Made by a program: the position numbers and the translations under genes. Below the pieces are notes generated by a model. That model was not told where the DNA came from. It was given only the letters and a program-made list of their open reading frames with translations, and did no database searches. Below are positions 37,241 through 45,643 of a stretch of 64,000 bases of DNA, piece after piece (position 1 is the first letter of the stretch; each line of letters starts with the position of its first letter). Location: NCBI GenBank assembly GCA_902788345.1, contig CADAJP010000005.1:1-64000 (forward strand), read 5' to 3'. This DNA comes from an uncultured bacterium (GTDB lineage: Bacteria; Cyanobacteriota; Vampirovibrionia; Gastranaerophilales; Gastranaerophilaceae).

Positions 37241-37591
37241 ATGGCAAAACTTCAGAGCAGAGCTGTAGAGCAGGTTAAAAGCATGGCAACGGCCTCCGGA
37301 GAGGGATATGTATCTACGGATTTAAAACTTCATCAGGGAAATGATACAAACGGCATACTTGGTGCAACATTCGGAGCCATGACCAAAAATATTTTAGATA
37401 TTGTTTGGGGTGCAATTGGTTTTGATGCCAATGTAACCGCAGGATATGAACAAGTTATGACAGATCCCGATTTAGCAATAGAAATTAAGGGCAGAAACTA
37501 TTATCCTCATCCGGGGTTAGGAAATCTTCGCCCGTATAATGAAGCAGGAAATCCAAGCGGCGGAGTATTTTCGCTTTATACGATGGGTTAA
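37241..37591 (+). CDS. Unknown small protein, 116 residues
   Basis: No family recognised. The N-terminus is helical (MAKLQSRAVEQVKSMATASG), a hydrophobic middle (GILGATFGAMTKNILDIVWG, about 45-65) could be an amphipathic or membrane-active helix, and the C-terminus is Gly/Pro/Tyr-rich. No Sec signal. It is driven by the shared promoter element and followed ten bases later by a 78-residue gene with AAGGAG, so it heads a two-gene operon. Confidence 0.65.
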   Translation: MAKLQSRAVEQVKSMATASGEGYVSTDLKLHQGNDTNGILGATFGAMTKNILDIVWGAIGFDANVTAGYEQVMTDPDLAIEIKGRNYYPHPGLGNLRPYNEAGNPSGGVFSLYTMG

Positions 37592-37601
37592 GGAGTAAAC
37601 A

Positions 37602-37838
37602 ATGGATCAATACGGCGGAATACAAATAAATCCTGTTGGCAAAAGTTTTGAAGACACGTATCAAATACCTGATACTGGGTTGTTGAATACCACAACACTC
37701 CACATGTTTGCACAATATAATACACAAACTGTTGAATTTGAAGGTAAAAAAACAGAAAATTCAAACCGCAAAAATCCTCAGGAATTACAAATGCAAAATG
37801 AAATGCTTGCAAAAGCAAACAGAATGTTTTTTGAATAA
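37602..37838 (+). CDS. Unknown small protein, 78 residues
   Basis: No family recognised. Soluble, Gln/Asn-rich (MDQYGGIQINPVGKSFEDTY) with a helical C-terminus (NPQELQMQNEMLAKANRMFF). The preceding stop and AAGGAG sit directly upstream, so it is co-transcribed with the 116-residue gene from the shared promoter element. Confidence 0.62.
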   Translation: MDQYGGIQINPVGKSFEDTYQIPDTGLLNTTTLHMFAQYNTQTVEFEGKKTENSNRKNPQELQMQNEMLAKANRMFFE

Positions 37839-37854
37839 ATTTGTCTTATAAAAT

Positions 37855-38163
37855 TTATAAGCCGAGAATTATTTTCTTTACTTCAGATTCATAATTCATC
37901 ATTGAAAGCATACTTTCAGTTTTTTCGGCTTCTTTCAATTCTTCTTTTTTATCGGCTTTAGGACTAATCCCTTTGGGAACGGGAATATTTGCCTGCTGAC
38001 GCATCTGAACAATATTATCTATTAATGCCTTTGCTTCCGCTTCAGAGTGAACTGTTGACGGATCAATTCCAAGGGCTATAAGTTTCCTTTTAGTAGCCTC
38101 ACTTAAAGGTGAACCTGCACAATATGAATAAGAATTTATAAAACTTACGGAATTTATAGACAT
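37855..38163 (-). CDS. Lineage-type small protein, 102 residues
   Basis: No family recognised. It starts MSINSVSFINSYSYCAG, the Ser/Asn/aromatic N-terminus type seen on other unknown proteins here, followed by LSEATKRKLIALGIDPSTV, a helix-turn-like segment, then a Lys/Glu-rich charged tail. No signal peptide. GTCAATT lies 15 bases before an AATATC sequence upstream, a weak match to the shared promoter element. It is divergent from 38349. Confidence 0.6.
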   Translation of the reverse strand: MSINSVSFINSYSYCAGSPLSEATKRKLIALGIDPSTVHSEAEAKALIDNIVQMRQQANIPVPKGISPKADKKEELKEAEKTESMLSMMNYESEVKKIILGL

Positions 38164-38282
38164 AGATACACAGACCTTTCTGCATGGGGTTTAATGATAT
38201 TTATAAAATTATCAATATAATTGACGGAATAAACACCCAAAACTTTATTTATGTTAACAAATGTTACAAAAAACATAAACTC

Positions 38283-38322
38283 TGAAATCGGAGCTTCTTT
38301 ATTTTTTTTATATATGTAAGAG
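38283..38322 (+). promoter_or_regulatory. Weak copy of the shared promoter element
   Basis: TTTATATATGTAAGAG (38307-38322) matches the downstream half of the element, but the upstream half reads TGAAATC instead of GGCAATT. Confidence 0.35.
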
Positions 38323-38348
38323 AGATAAATAAAAAAGAGGTAAGAGCT

Positions 38349-38750
38349 ATGTCAATTGCGAATTTACAAGAAAAATTGTTATTCTTTTCAAGACAAAAAA
38401 GTCGTTTGAACACGGAATTGTCAAATATTCAAATGCAGCAGATGTCAGCCACAAGAAAAGCCGGTACATCTCAGATGGCATATAACCAATCTTTGCAAGA
38501 GTTATATTATGACCCTGAAATTGGGTACGGAACAGATGAATATACAGAAGTTTTAGTTCAGCTTCAGAGTGACCATGAATTTGAAATGGCAAGTTTAACT
38601 GCTTGGGAATCTCAATTAGAAGCTCACAAAGAATCAACCGAAACACAATTAAATGAAATCACAAACTATGAAAATTCTTGGCAAAAATTATTAGCTAATA
38701 ATATTAAAGTTGAATTCAGTTATGGAGGAGTCGGCGGCGGCGGTAAATAG
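38349..38750 (+). CDS. Coiled-coil protein with glycine tail
   Basis: A 133-residue protein of unknown family. Two charged helical segments (about 4-30 and 85-115) flank a Met/Gln/Ser stretch, ending in VGGGGK. No Sec signal. Its make-up resembles the coiled-coil protein at 32763. AAGAGGTAAGAG precedes the ATG and a partial shared promoter element lies upstream. It ends at a strong terminator. Confidence 0.6.
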   Translation: MSIANLQEKLLFFSRQKSRLNTELSNIQMQQMSATRKAGTSQMAYNQSLQELYYDPEIGYGTDEYTEVLVQLQSDHEFEMASLTAWESQLEAHKESTETQLNEITNYENSWQKLLANNIKVEFSYGGVGGGGK

Positions 38751-38775
38751 GTACTAAATTAAATAAAAATCAGAC

Positions 38776-38808
38776 AAAAAAAGAGTTCATTTCATATGAA
38801 CTCTTTTA
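38776..38808. terminator. Bidirectional terminator
   Basis: AAAGAGTTCAT / ATGAACTCTTT stem with A tract before and T tract after, between two converging genes. Confidence 0.88.
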
Positions 38809-39618
38809 TTGATCTAAATTAAATATATTTAATGGTCTGAATAAATATTTGTTTACATCGTAATCATGAAAACTATTTCTTGGCTTTTCAAAAACATTTT
38901 CGACAAGAGTTTCAACAAACCCATTATTCCGCAACAGGTCTGCTACTGCACTATCATAATCTCCGATAATCAAAGTAAACGAACTATCAGCTTTTTTAGA
39001 TAACAAATCTGCAAGTTCTCTTATTCGATCCGAAGACAGATAAGGCCAAAAATTTCTGGCAAATAGAACAGTATTCTTTAAATCCATGTTTTTAATATCT
39101 TCTACAATATCACCTTGTTCAAAATTTACAAGAGATTTTAGAGAATGTTCAACCTTTACTGTTTTTGTATATTTTAACCTCGGGTCATTTGAACCTCTTG
39201 AAGGGATAGGTTCAAAATAATTATAAAAATCTCCCTTCAAATATGCATTACCCAATTCATACTCAGAATTTGTAATATTATAAACTCCTCTTTTTGCAAG
39301 CTTTAAATGGTTCAAATCTATATCCTTTGCTCTCAGGGGTAAAAATTTTGCAGCTTTATCTTTTAAACGATTTATTAAAACTGAAAGAAAAGAATAAGAT
39401 TCTTCTCCATCAGAGCAAGCATGCATTACAACATTCACCTTTGGAACATTTTTGTATTTATTATTCAAAAAATCCACAACTTCAGGATAATACAAATCAT
39501 CACGAAAAATTCTGGTATCACCCCTGTAGGCTAAATTGTCATCTGCATCTTTTACCTCATGAAAATATACACCAAATGAAACCGGCACATTTAATTTTAC
39601 TGTATTCAGAGTAATCAT
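38806..39618 (-). CDS. CheR-like methyltransferase domain protein
   Basis: A 270-residue protein with the CheR fold. FRDDLYYPEVVDFLN resembles the CheR N-terminal region; HACSDGEESYSFLSVL matches the SAM-binding motif (usual form ACSTGEEPYS); AKDIDLNHLKLAKRGVY matches the following acidic loop. The usual NLL/NxxY substrate motif is altered to FARNFWPYL. It begins MITLNTVKLNVPVSFGVYF, a lineage-type N-terminus. No chemotaxis genes are nearby, so the substrate is probably not a chemoreceptor. Confidence 0.72.
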   Translation of the reverse strand: MITLNTVKLNVPVSFGVYFHEVKDADDNLAYRGDTRIFRDDLYYPEVVDFLNNKYKNVPKVNVVMHACSDGEESYSFLSVLINRLKDKAAKFLPLRAKDIDLNHLKLAKRGVYNITNSEYELGNAYLKGDFYNYFEPIPSRGSNDPRLKYTKTVKVEHSLKSLVNFEQGDIVEDIKNMDLKNTVLFARNFWPYLSSDRIRELADLLSKKADSSFTLIIGDYDSAVADLLRNNGFVETLVENVFEKPRNSFHDYDVNKYLFRPLNIFNLDQ

Positions 39619-39655
39619 ATTTTACATAAAACACATAAAAAAATTTTTTGCACAA

Positions 39656-39690
39656 AAAAAAGACACCAATTTAATAATTAGTGTCCTTTT
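39656..39690 (-). terminator. Terminator of fusA
   Basis: GGACACTAATTATT / AATTGGTGTC hairpin followed by seven T on the minus strand, just after the fusA stop. Confidence 0.85.
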
Positions 39691-39710
39691 ATCAATAAAT
39701 AAGTTTTTGA

Positions 39711-41801
39711 CTATGCTTTAGCTGCACCGGCTTTAGCAATAATTTCGTCTTCAACATTCTTAGGAACTTGTTCATATTTTTGGAATTCCATTGAGAATGT
39801 ACCACGACCTTGAGTATTTGATCTCAAGTCAGTAGCATAACCGAACATATTTGCCAAAGGTACAATAGCTCTGACGATTACATTACCTGTATTACCTTGA
39901 GGTTCTTGACCTTCGATTCTGCCTCTTCTTCTTGAAATATCACCGATAATTGTACCTGTAAATTCATCAGGAATTTCAATTTCAACCTTCATCATAGGTT
40001 CAAGGATACAAGGTTGTGCTTTTTTACAACCTTCCTTAATTGCCATAGAACCGGCAATTTTGAACGCCATTTCAGAAGAGTCGACTTCGTGGTAACTTCC
40101 GTCATAAAGTTCTACTTTAACGTCTATCATTGGATATCCCGCTAAAATACCGCCTTCTAAAGCCTCTTCCATACCTTTTCTTGCCGGTTCAATGTATTCT
40201 TTAGGAATAGCACCACCAACAATTTTATTTTCAAATACAAATCCTGCATTTTCTTCTGCCGGTGAAATTCTGACTTTACAATGTCCGTATTGACCTTTAC
40301 CACCTGATTGACGGATGAATTTAGAATCCTGATCAGCAGTTCCTCTAATGGTTTCTCTGTATGCAACCTGAGGTTTACCGATGTTAGCTTCTACTTTAAA
40401 TTCTCTCAACATACGGTCAACGATAATATCTAAGTGAAGTTCTCCCATACCTGAAATAATAGTCTGACCGGTTTCTTCATCAGATTTAACTCTGAAAGAA
40501 GGATCTTCTTCTGCCAATTTTTGAAGAGCGATACCCATTTTATCCTGGTCAGCTTTTGTTTTTGGTTCAATTGCAACTGAAATAACAGGTTCAGGGAATG
40601 TCATTCTTTCTAAGATAATCGGATCTTTTTCATCACATAAAGTATCACCTGTTGTAGTGTCTTTTAAACCAACAGCTGCACAGATATCACCTGCATAAAC
40701 TTCATTTTCTTCAAGTCTTTGATCTGCATACATACGAACTAAACGAGAAATACGTTCTTTTTTACCTGTAGTAGAGTTCAAAACATAAGAACCTGAAGTA
40801 ATCTTACCTGAATATACACGTAAGAATGTTAGACGACCAACAAACGGGTCTGTCATAACTTTGAATGATAAAGCAGAGAACGGTTCATCATCAGAAGAAT
40901 GTCTTTCAATTTTTGTTCCGTCTTCTTTTTCACCTTCAATAGCTTTAACATCAACAGGTGATGGCATATAATCAACTACGTTATTCAAAAGTAACTGAAC
41001 ACCTTTGTTTTTGAATGCTGTACCGCAAGTAACAGGAACGATCTTGTTATTACATACAGCTTTTCTTAAACCTGCTTTCAATTCTTCGATTGTAATTGAT
41101 TCAGGATCTTCAAAGAATTTTTCCATCAATGTATCATCTTCAGAGCAAATAGCTTCAACCATTGCATCGTGATATTCTTTTGCTTTTTCCTGTAAATCTG
41201 CAGGAATTTCTTCTTCTTTAATATCAGTACCTAAATCGTTAGTATAAATTTCAGCTTTCATTGTCATCAAGTCAACCAAACCTGTAAATTTATCTTCTGC
41301 ACCGATAGGTAACTGGATAGGAACGGCATTAGCACCTAAACGTGTTTTAATTTGTTCTGCAACACGATAGAAATCTGCACCTGTTCTGTCCATTTTATTA
41401 ACAAATACCATACGAGGTACTTCATAACGATTAGCTTGTCTCCAAACTGTTTCAGACTGAGATTGAACACCGCCTACTGCACAAAATACAGCAACAACAC
41501 CATCCAATACACGCAATGAACGTTCAACTTCAATTGTAAAGTCAACGTGACCCGGGGTATCAATAATGTTAATTTGGTGTCCTTTCCATTCAGCAGTTAC
41601 AGCTGCTGACTGAATTGTAATACCTCTTTCTCTTTCTTGTTCCATAAAGTCGGTTACCGCAGCACCATCGTGAACTTCACCTAATTTGTGAGTTTTACCT
41701 GTGTAAAACAAAATACGTTCTGTTGTAGTTGTTTTACCGGCATCGATGTGGGCAGCAATACCAATGTTTCTAATTTTTTCTAGTGGAGCTGGTCTTCCCA
41801 T
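39711..41801 (-). CDS. fusA: Elongation factor G
   Basis: GTPase of translocation and, with RRF, ribosome recycling. The 696-residue protein has G1 [16 protein letters not shown]2 [10 protein letters not shown]3 DTPGHVDF, G4 NKMD, and domains II-V of the usual length. It is monocistronic here, without rpsG or tuf beside it. AAGAAGGAAAAG precedes the ATG. Confidence 0.97.
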   Translation of the reverse strand: MGRPAPLEKIRNIGIAAHIDAGKTTTTERILFYTGKTHKLGEVHDGAAVTDFMEQERERGITIQSAAVTAEWKGHQINIIDTPGHVDFTIEVERSLRVLDGVVAVFCAVGGVQSQSETVWRQANRYEVPRMVFVNKMDRTGADFYRVAEQIKTRLGANAVPIQLPIGAEDKFTGLVDLMTMKAEIYTNDLGTDIKEEEIPADLQEKAKEYHDAMVEAICSEDDTLMEKFFEDPESITIEELKAGLRKAVCNNKIVPVTCGTAFKNKGVQLLLNNVVDYMPSPVDVKAIEGEKEDGTKIERHSSDDEPFSALSFKVMTDPFVGRLTFLRVYSGKITSGSYVLNSTTGKKERISRLVRMYADQRLEENEVYAGDICAAVGLKDTTTGDTLCDEKDPIILERMTFPEPVISVAIEPKTKADQDKMGIALQKLAEEDPSFRVKSDEETGQTIISGMGELHLDIIVDRMLREFKVEANIGKPQVAYRETIRGTADQDSKFIRQSGGKGQYGHCKVRISPAEENAGFVFENKIVGGAIPKEYIEPARKGMEEALEGGILAGYPMIDVKVELYDGSYHEVDSSEMAFKIAGSMAIKEGCKKAQPCILEPMMKVEIEIPDEFTGTIIGDISRRRGRIEGQEPQGNTGNVIVRAIVPLANMFGYATDLRSNTQGRGTFSMEFQKYEQVPKNVEDEIIAKAGAAKA

Positions 41802-41964
41802 TTTTCTTTTCCTTCTTTTCTTTTATAAATTATGTACTACTTTTGCTATTTATATTTTAATGTCTGCATAGCAAATGCCGACATCATAAATTATCACACA
41901 AACATAAAATTTTTCAAATAATGCACATAATTTTTGTAACAAAAAAGATTTAAGATATGTTCAT

Positions 41965-43461
41965 TTACGAATAAACATAAGGCGGACCATTTTTAATTTC
42001 CGACAAAATATTTTCTGCAGTATTTTTTAATTCTTCCTTTGACCTGCCTTCATCAACCTGTTTATAAAATTCTCTGACCAAAGGAAAAATTGAAGAATCT
42101 TTCTTTGCTTTAAAGTTACGCAGTTCTGTTGAAACAAGGCGTTTTTGCAAGTTCAGTTCTGTTTCGGCATTAATCTTTTTAACCTGAACATCTTTTAGTG
42201 CTTCACCTGTAAGCTTTCCGCCGTACCCGACAGCAGTTATGCCTGTTATACCTGCAAATAAAAGTGCAAACTGAGGATTGGAAGTATCTAAAAGCCAATT
42301 ATAAAAGAATGCCTTATAATCATCTACAAAAGAATTGAATGCGGGTTTTGGAGTTCCGTCACCCCCAATATTAGGATTTACTTTTGTTGCGGAAGTGTTA
42401 AATTTTTCGGTAATTTTTTTGAGAAACTCATCTTTTTCTGCACCATTTTCCCAGTTCAATAAAGATATCTGTTCTTTTGCAAAATCATGTATTCCTTTTG
42501 AAGTTTCAATTTCAACAAACATATGAGTTAAATTTTCTCTGTCCGTTTCTTTTGTTTGTTCGGTTGATGTCTTTACAATATTTCTTATCAAATCTTTTGT
42601 TTTATTCAAACTTTCTTCAAGATGCATCTTACTTTTAGTCAGATTTTTTAAAGACAAAAATCCAAGTCCCACAATTCCCAAGGCTGTCCCTATCCCAAGC
42701 AGAATATTACCCACAGGACTGCTTTCTTTGTTTTTATTTTTTATACCCTCACCTTTAAACGCAAACTGCTCAAAATTTTTCCTGCCGAAGCCCTGTTCTG
42801 CTTTTTCATTTTGAGGATTAATATATTTTTCAAAATCTGAAGAGTATTTTGACAGCATTGCACGAATTATCTGCATTTTTCCCGAAAATGCCTGTGTCTC
42901 AATATCGATTAAGTTTTCCTGAAGATTTTTTTGAATATTTGCTTCTTTGCGTTTCACCCAAATATCTTTGTATCCGTCAAAAAAGGTTTTGCCGATAAAA
43001 GCCATTGCCGAAAGAGTTAAAACACCCGCTCCCGCAATAAAAGTTTTGCTGTTCGGACTTTGCACCATCTGGAAAATTACCTGATAATGCTCTTTACTCA
43101 AATTTACGTTTCTTGTAACAGCAGGAAGCCATTTTTCTTTTGAAAGATTTTTTGAAACCTTTGCGCTGTACCTTACAAAGCCTGTCAATCCCGCAATTGC
43201 ACCCATTACACCCAGCGCTGCTGCACTTAACGGAAGCAATTTCCGATCTACAATTTTATTATCCGTATATAATTGATTCGGCAAACTTGCATCGTCAGAA
43301 ATTAAAAAACTGTCTTTTATACCCGAAAGATTATTTTCATTTTCTTTTACGGTACTATTTACAACAACACCCTCTTTTGTAGTGTTTAAATTTTTTCTTT
43401 GGGATGAAGTGAGATTTCTGTGTTGTATTAAAGACTCATTAACAAAAGGATTAACGTTCAT
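41965..43461 (-). CDS. Large lineage-specific membrane protein
   Basis: A 498-residue protein of no family I recognise. The first 75 residues are polar and Asn-rich (MNVNPFVNESLIQHRN). Four hydrophobic segments follow at about 77-98, 140-160, 250-272 and 385-405, all Gly/Ala-rich, separated by charged helical regions. No Sec signal. It overlaps the Cys-motif gene upstream by 11 bases, so the two are co-translated. Overall layout resembles the 552-residue protein at 50861. Confidence 0.66.
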   Translation of the reverse strand: MNVNPFVNESLIQHRNLTSSQRKNLNTTKEGVVVNSTVKENENNLSGIKDSFLISDDASLPNQLYTDNKIVDRKLLPLSAAALGVMGAIAGLTGFVRYSAKVSKNLSKEKWLPAVTRNVNLSKEHYQVIFQMVQSPNSKTFIAGAGVLTLSAMAFIGKTFFDGYKDIWVKRKEANIQKNLQENLIDIETQAFSGKMQIIRAMLSKYSSDFEKYINPQNEKAEQGFGRKNFEQFAFKGEGIKNKNKESSPVGNILLGIGTALGIVGLGFLSLKNLTKSKMHLEESLNKTKDLIRNIVKTSTEQTKETDRENLTHMFVEIETSKGIHDFAKEQISLLNWENGAEKDEFLKKITEKFNTSATKVNPNIGGDGTPKPAFNSFVDDYKAFFYNWLLDTSNPQFALLFAGITGITAVGYGGKLTGEALKDVQVKKINAETELNLQKRLVSTELRNFKAKKDSSIFPLVREFYKQVDEGRSKEELKNTAENILSEIKNGPPYVYS

Positions 43462-44131
43462 ATTCTGCTATCCTTTCTTCTTCTCTTTTAAATTTTCGTG
43501 ACAAGTTATGCAAAAAAGTTTTTAAATCAAATGCTTTTTGAGTTTCCTCTATTTTTTGTTCTTCCTCGGAATTTTCATCTGCACCAAACATGAAAAATAT
43601 TGATTTCATTTTCTTTTTTATGCCGCTCATTAAATTTGAAAGACCTTTTTGTAAAGATGCTTTTAATTCCCCGAAAACTGCTGCCAATTTATCTGATATA
43701 TCCGCAAACTTCTGTGCAATATTAACTATTACATTACTTATATTTGAAACAATATTTAAAACTTTTGCTGTGACATTTAAAACAAAATTTACTGGGACAG
43801 CAATAACTTTAGGCATTGAAGCTGAAATAACCTGAGATAATTGAGATATTCTGCTTTGTGCATTTTCAAGAGTTTTTTGAAACTGTGCAACTGCTGTCAA
43901 AAAACTCTGTTGTGCCTGCTGAGCTCTTTGTTTTGCAGCTTTTTGATTTTTTAGCATTATACCCACTGCAAGACACTGGTTATAAGTCATTTCACCAACA
44001 TTCCGAGGAACATCACGCTTTGTTGTGGAATTTCCGCCTGCCATACCGCTGCATATAGGACAAGCCCCCATAGGCATACCATGCGGACAGCAACCAATTT
44101 TGGTATTATTAAAATGTGCAATAGCAGGCAT
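43451..44131 (-). CDS. Protein with N-terminal Cys cluster and amphipathic helices
   Basis: A 226-residue protein, unknown family. Residues about 12-30 contain CCPHGMPMGACPIC, likely a zinc knuckle. A coiled coil (about 60-105) and a long Val/Ile-rich amphipathic or membrane region (about 105-170) follow, then a basic/acidic tail. I choose the ATG at 44131, which has AAAAGAGGA upstream, over one at 44155 that has a pyrimidine tract instead. It overlaps the next gene (41965) and is preceded by a leader with a small ORF and competing hairpins. Confidence 0.68.
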   Translation of the reverse strand: MPAIAHFNNTKIGCCPHGMPMGACPICSGMAGGNSTTKRDVPRNVGEMTYNQCLAVGIMLKNQKAAKQRAQQAQQSFLTAVAQFQKTLENAQSRISQLSQVISASMPKVIAVPVNFVLNVTAKVLNIVSNISNVIVNIAQKFADISDKLAAVFGELKASLQKGLSNLMSGIKKKMKSIFFMFGADENSEEEQKIEETQKAFDLKTFLHNLSRKFKREEERIAEYER

Positions 44132-44275
44132 AAAAAATCCTCTTTTTACTGACATAAAAGAGGAAACACTTATAATTCAGATATATCTATCTGTCCGTAG
44201 ATAATCATCCGTGGAGTGTTCCGGCTGTTACGGTTGCGGCAGCAGCTGAAGATATTCACTTCATTTCCTCTTTTG
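44132..44275 (-). promoter_or_regulatory. Leader with mutually exclusive anti-SD pairing
   Basis: The stretch TCCTCTTTT (minus strand, 44164-44156) can pair with AAAAGAGGA upstream, the ribosome site of the 29-codon ORF (within 44264-44274, where the match is 11 bases), or with AAAAGAGGA downstream (44146-44138), the ribosome site of the main gene, across a nine-base loop. The two pairings exclude each other, as in translational attenuators. Confidence 0.5.
44170..44259 (-). CDS. Upstream small ORF, 29 residues
   Basis: A GTG-initiated frame starting VNIFSCCRNRNSRN, Arg/Asn-rich with two adjacent Cys. AGAGGA lies six bases upstream. It sits in the leader of the Cys-motif gene, between the promoter and the competing anti-SD stretch. 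It may be a leader peptide whose translation controls the downstream gene; it could also be spurious. Confidence 0.4.
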   Translation of the reverse strand: MNIFSCCRNRNSRNTPRMIIYGQIDISEL

Positions 44276-44282
44276 TTCCTAG

Positions 44283-44311
44283 ATATTAAAATAACTATAT
44301 ACCTATGTCAA
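44283..44311 (-). promoter_or_regulatory. Sigma-70-type promoter of the Cys-motif operon
   Basis: TTGACA (44306-44311), a 17-base spacer, then TAATAT (44283-44288) on the minus strand. It gives a leader of about 145 bases before the ATG at 44131. Confidence 0.65.
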
Positions 44312-44335
44312 ATAATCTCAAATAAATATTTACAA

Positions 44336-45034
44336 TTATTTATTCTCGGTATCGTTATTTTCTTCTTCCTGATTTTCGCTGTTTTTCTCTTGATTTACTA
44401 TTGTACCCTGCACATCTCTGTAGATGTCATATTCTCTGATATTATTTACTCTCAACAATACAGAGCTTCCTTCATTCTTTTTATAATTTACACCCTTTGT
44501 AAATTTATCAATTAATGCTCCGGTAGCTTTTGCAGTAGGCTCGACAGAAATAATACCGATAATTGAAGCCGTTTCAATAATCATTAAACACGAACCGACA
44601 GCACCGGATACCAATGCAAAAGGAGTGCCTATTATACCTTTCAGGGTATTTGCAACTAATGAACCTTTGAGTTTTAATTGTTTTGTATTTGCACTTACTG
44701 TGTATATATCACCGTTAGGGAAACGCATTTCGTTAATATCAATTATCATATTCGCTCTGCGATAACCCCATTTACTTTTTTCAACAGACCTGATTTTGCC
44801 GTTAAAAATAGTTCCCTTTGGAATTACAAAACCGCTTCTGTGCTCTGTATAAGTTTTACTTGTAGTAAACTGAACCGCCTGATTTGCAGAATCCTTATTC
44901 GCATTCACGCGCGTATTGTATTCAGATTTTATAATCAACGGATACTCTGCACCGTGAGGAATTTCACCGGCATAAGCCATCGGCATAGTTATAAATGAAA
45001 TCAAAAATATAACAGACAAAATCTTTTTCAGCAT
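44336..45034 (-). CDS. Exported protein of unknown function
   Basis: A 232-residue protein with a clear Sec signal peptide (about 1-22, ending AYA). The mature part has a beta-rich domain (IPKGTIFNGKIRSVEKSKWG and RFPNGDIYTVSA) of a kind common in periplasmic or envelope proteins, then a Gly/Ile-rich hydrophobic stretch (about 130-165), and a very acidic Asn/Glu-rich tail. I do not recognise a named family. Confidence 0.68.
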   Translation of the reverse strand: MLKKILSVIFLISFITMPMAYAGEIPHGAEYPLIIKSEYNTRVNANKDSANQAVQFTTSKTYTEHRSGFVIPKGTIFNGKIRSVEKSKWGYRRANMIIDINEMRFPNGDIYTVSANTKQLKLKGSLVANTLKGIIGTPFALVSGAVGSCLMIIETASIIGIISVEPTAKATGALIDKFTKGVNYKKNEGSSVLLRVNNIREYDIYRDVQGTIVNQEKNSENQEEENNDTENK

Positions 45035-45111
45035 AAAAACACTCTTTCTTTTATAATATCAATCGACAAAATAATCTTAACATAAATAACATATTAGAAC
45101 AAATAGACAAA

Positions 45112-45570
45112 TTAATACGGACTGATACGCCATATTTTTCTTAAAAAAGGAAATCTGTGAAAGAATATTTCTCTTGTTGGGTGACGCATTTCTTTAATAA
45201 TAGTGACAACCGGCTCGCAGGAATCTTTGTTCCATATTATAGCACCTGCGGGGAAAGGACTGAACCTGAGGTGCTTATTTGCAAGATTAAGCTTGTTCAA
45301 CCCTTTTTCATTTCTTATTATCGGCTTTAATAATATTTTTAAAAGTTTAAATTCATCATATGCAATATTTCTTGGGGTGTTTGGCTCAAAATCGTTCAAA
45401 GCCATTTTATGCTCCAGCTTTTCTAATACCGGAGTCAGAGCATATCGTCTTTTACCGGCCTGCTCAACATAACCGCATCCGACACCTTTGTACAAAACTT
45501 TGTTGACAAAACGCCCGAATGTCATGCCAGGAGTGAATTTATTTAAAGCTGCAGAAATACTTGAGACCAT
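45112..45570 (-). CDS. Unknown basic protein, 152 residues
   Basis: No family recognised. Basic protein with an N-terminal helical region (MVSSISAALNKFTPGMTFG), a VGCGYVEQAGKRRYAL segment, and an aromatic, Arg-rich end (FFHRFPFLRKIWRISPY). No signal peptide. CGCAATT lies upstream with the 15-base spacing, but the second half of the shared element is weak (TAAATAATAAG), so regulation is uncertain. Confidence 0.55.
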   Translation of the reverse strand: MVSSISAALNKFTPGMTFGRFVNKVLYKGVGCGYVEQAGKRRYALTPVLEKLEHKMALNDFEPNTPRNIAYDEFKLLKILLKPIIRNEKGLNKLNLANKHLRFSPFPAGAIIWNKDSCEPVVTIIKEMRHPTREIFFHRFPFLRKIWRISPY

Positions 45571-45643
45571 TATTTATACCTACTTATTATTTAAAAACAA
45601 ATAAAAATAAAATTGCGTATTTTTTCTGCAATATTAACAAATA

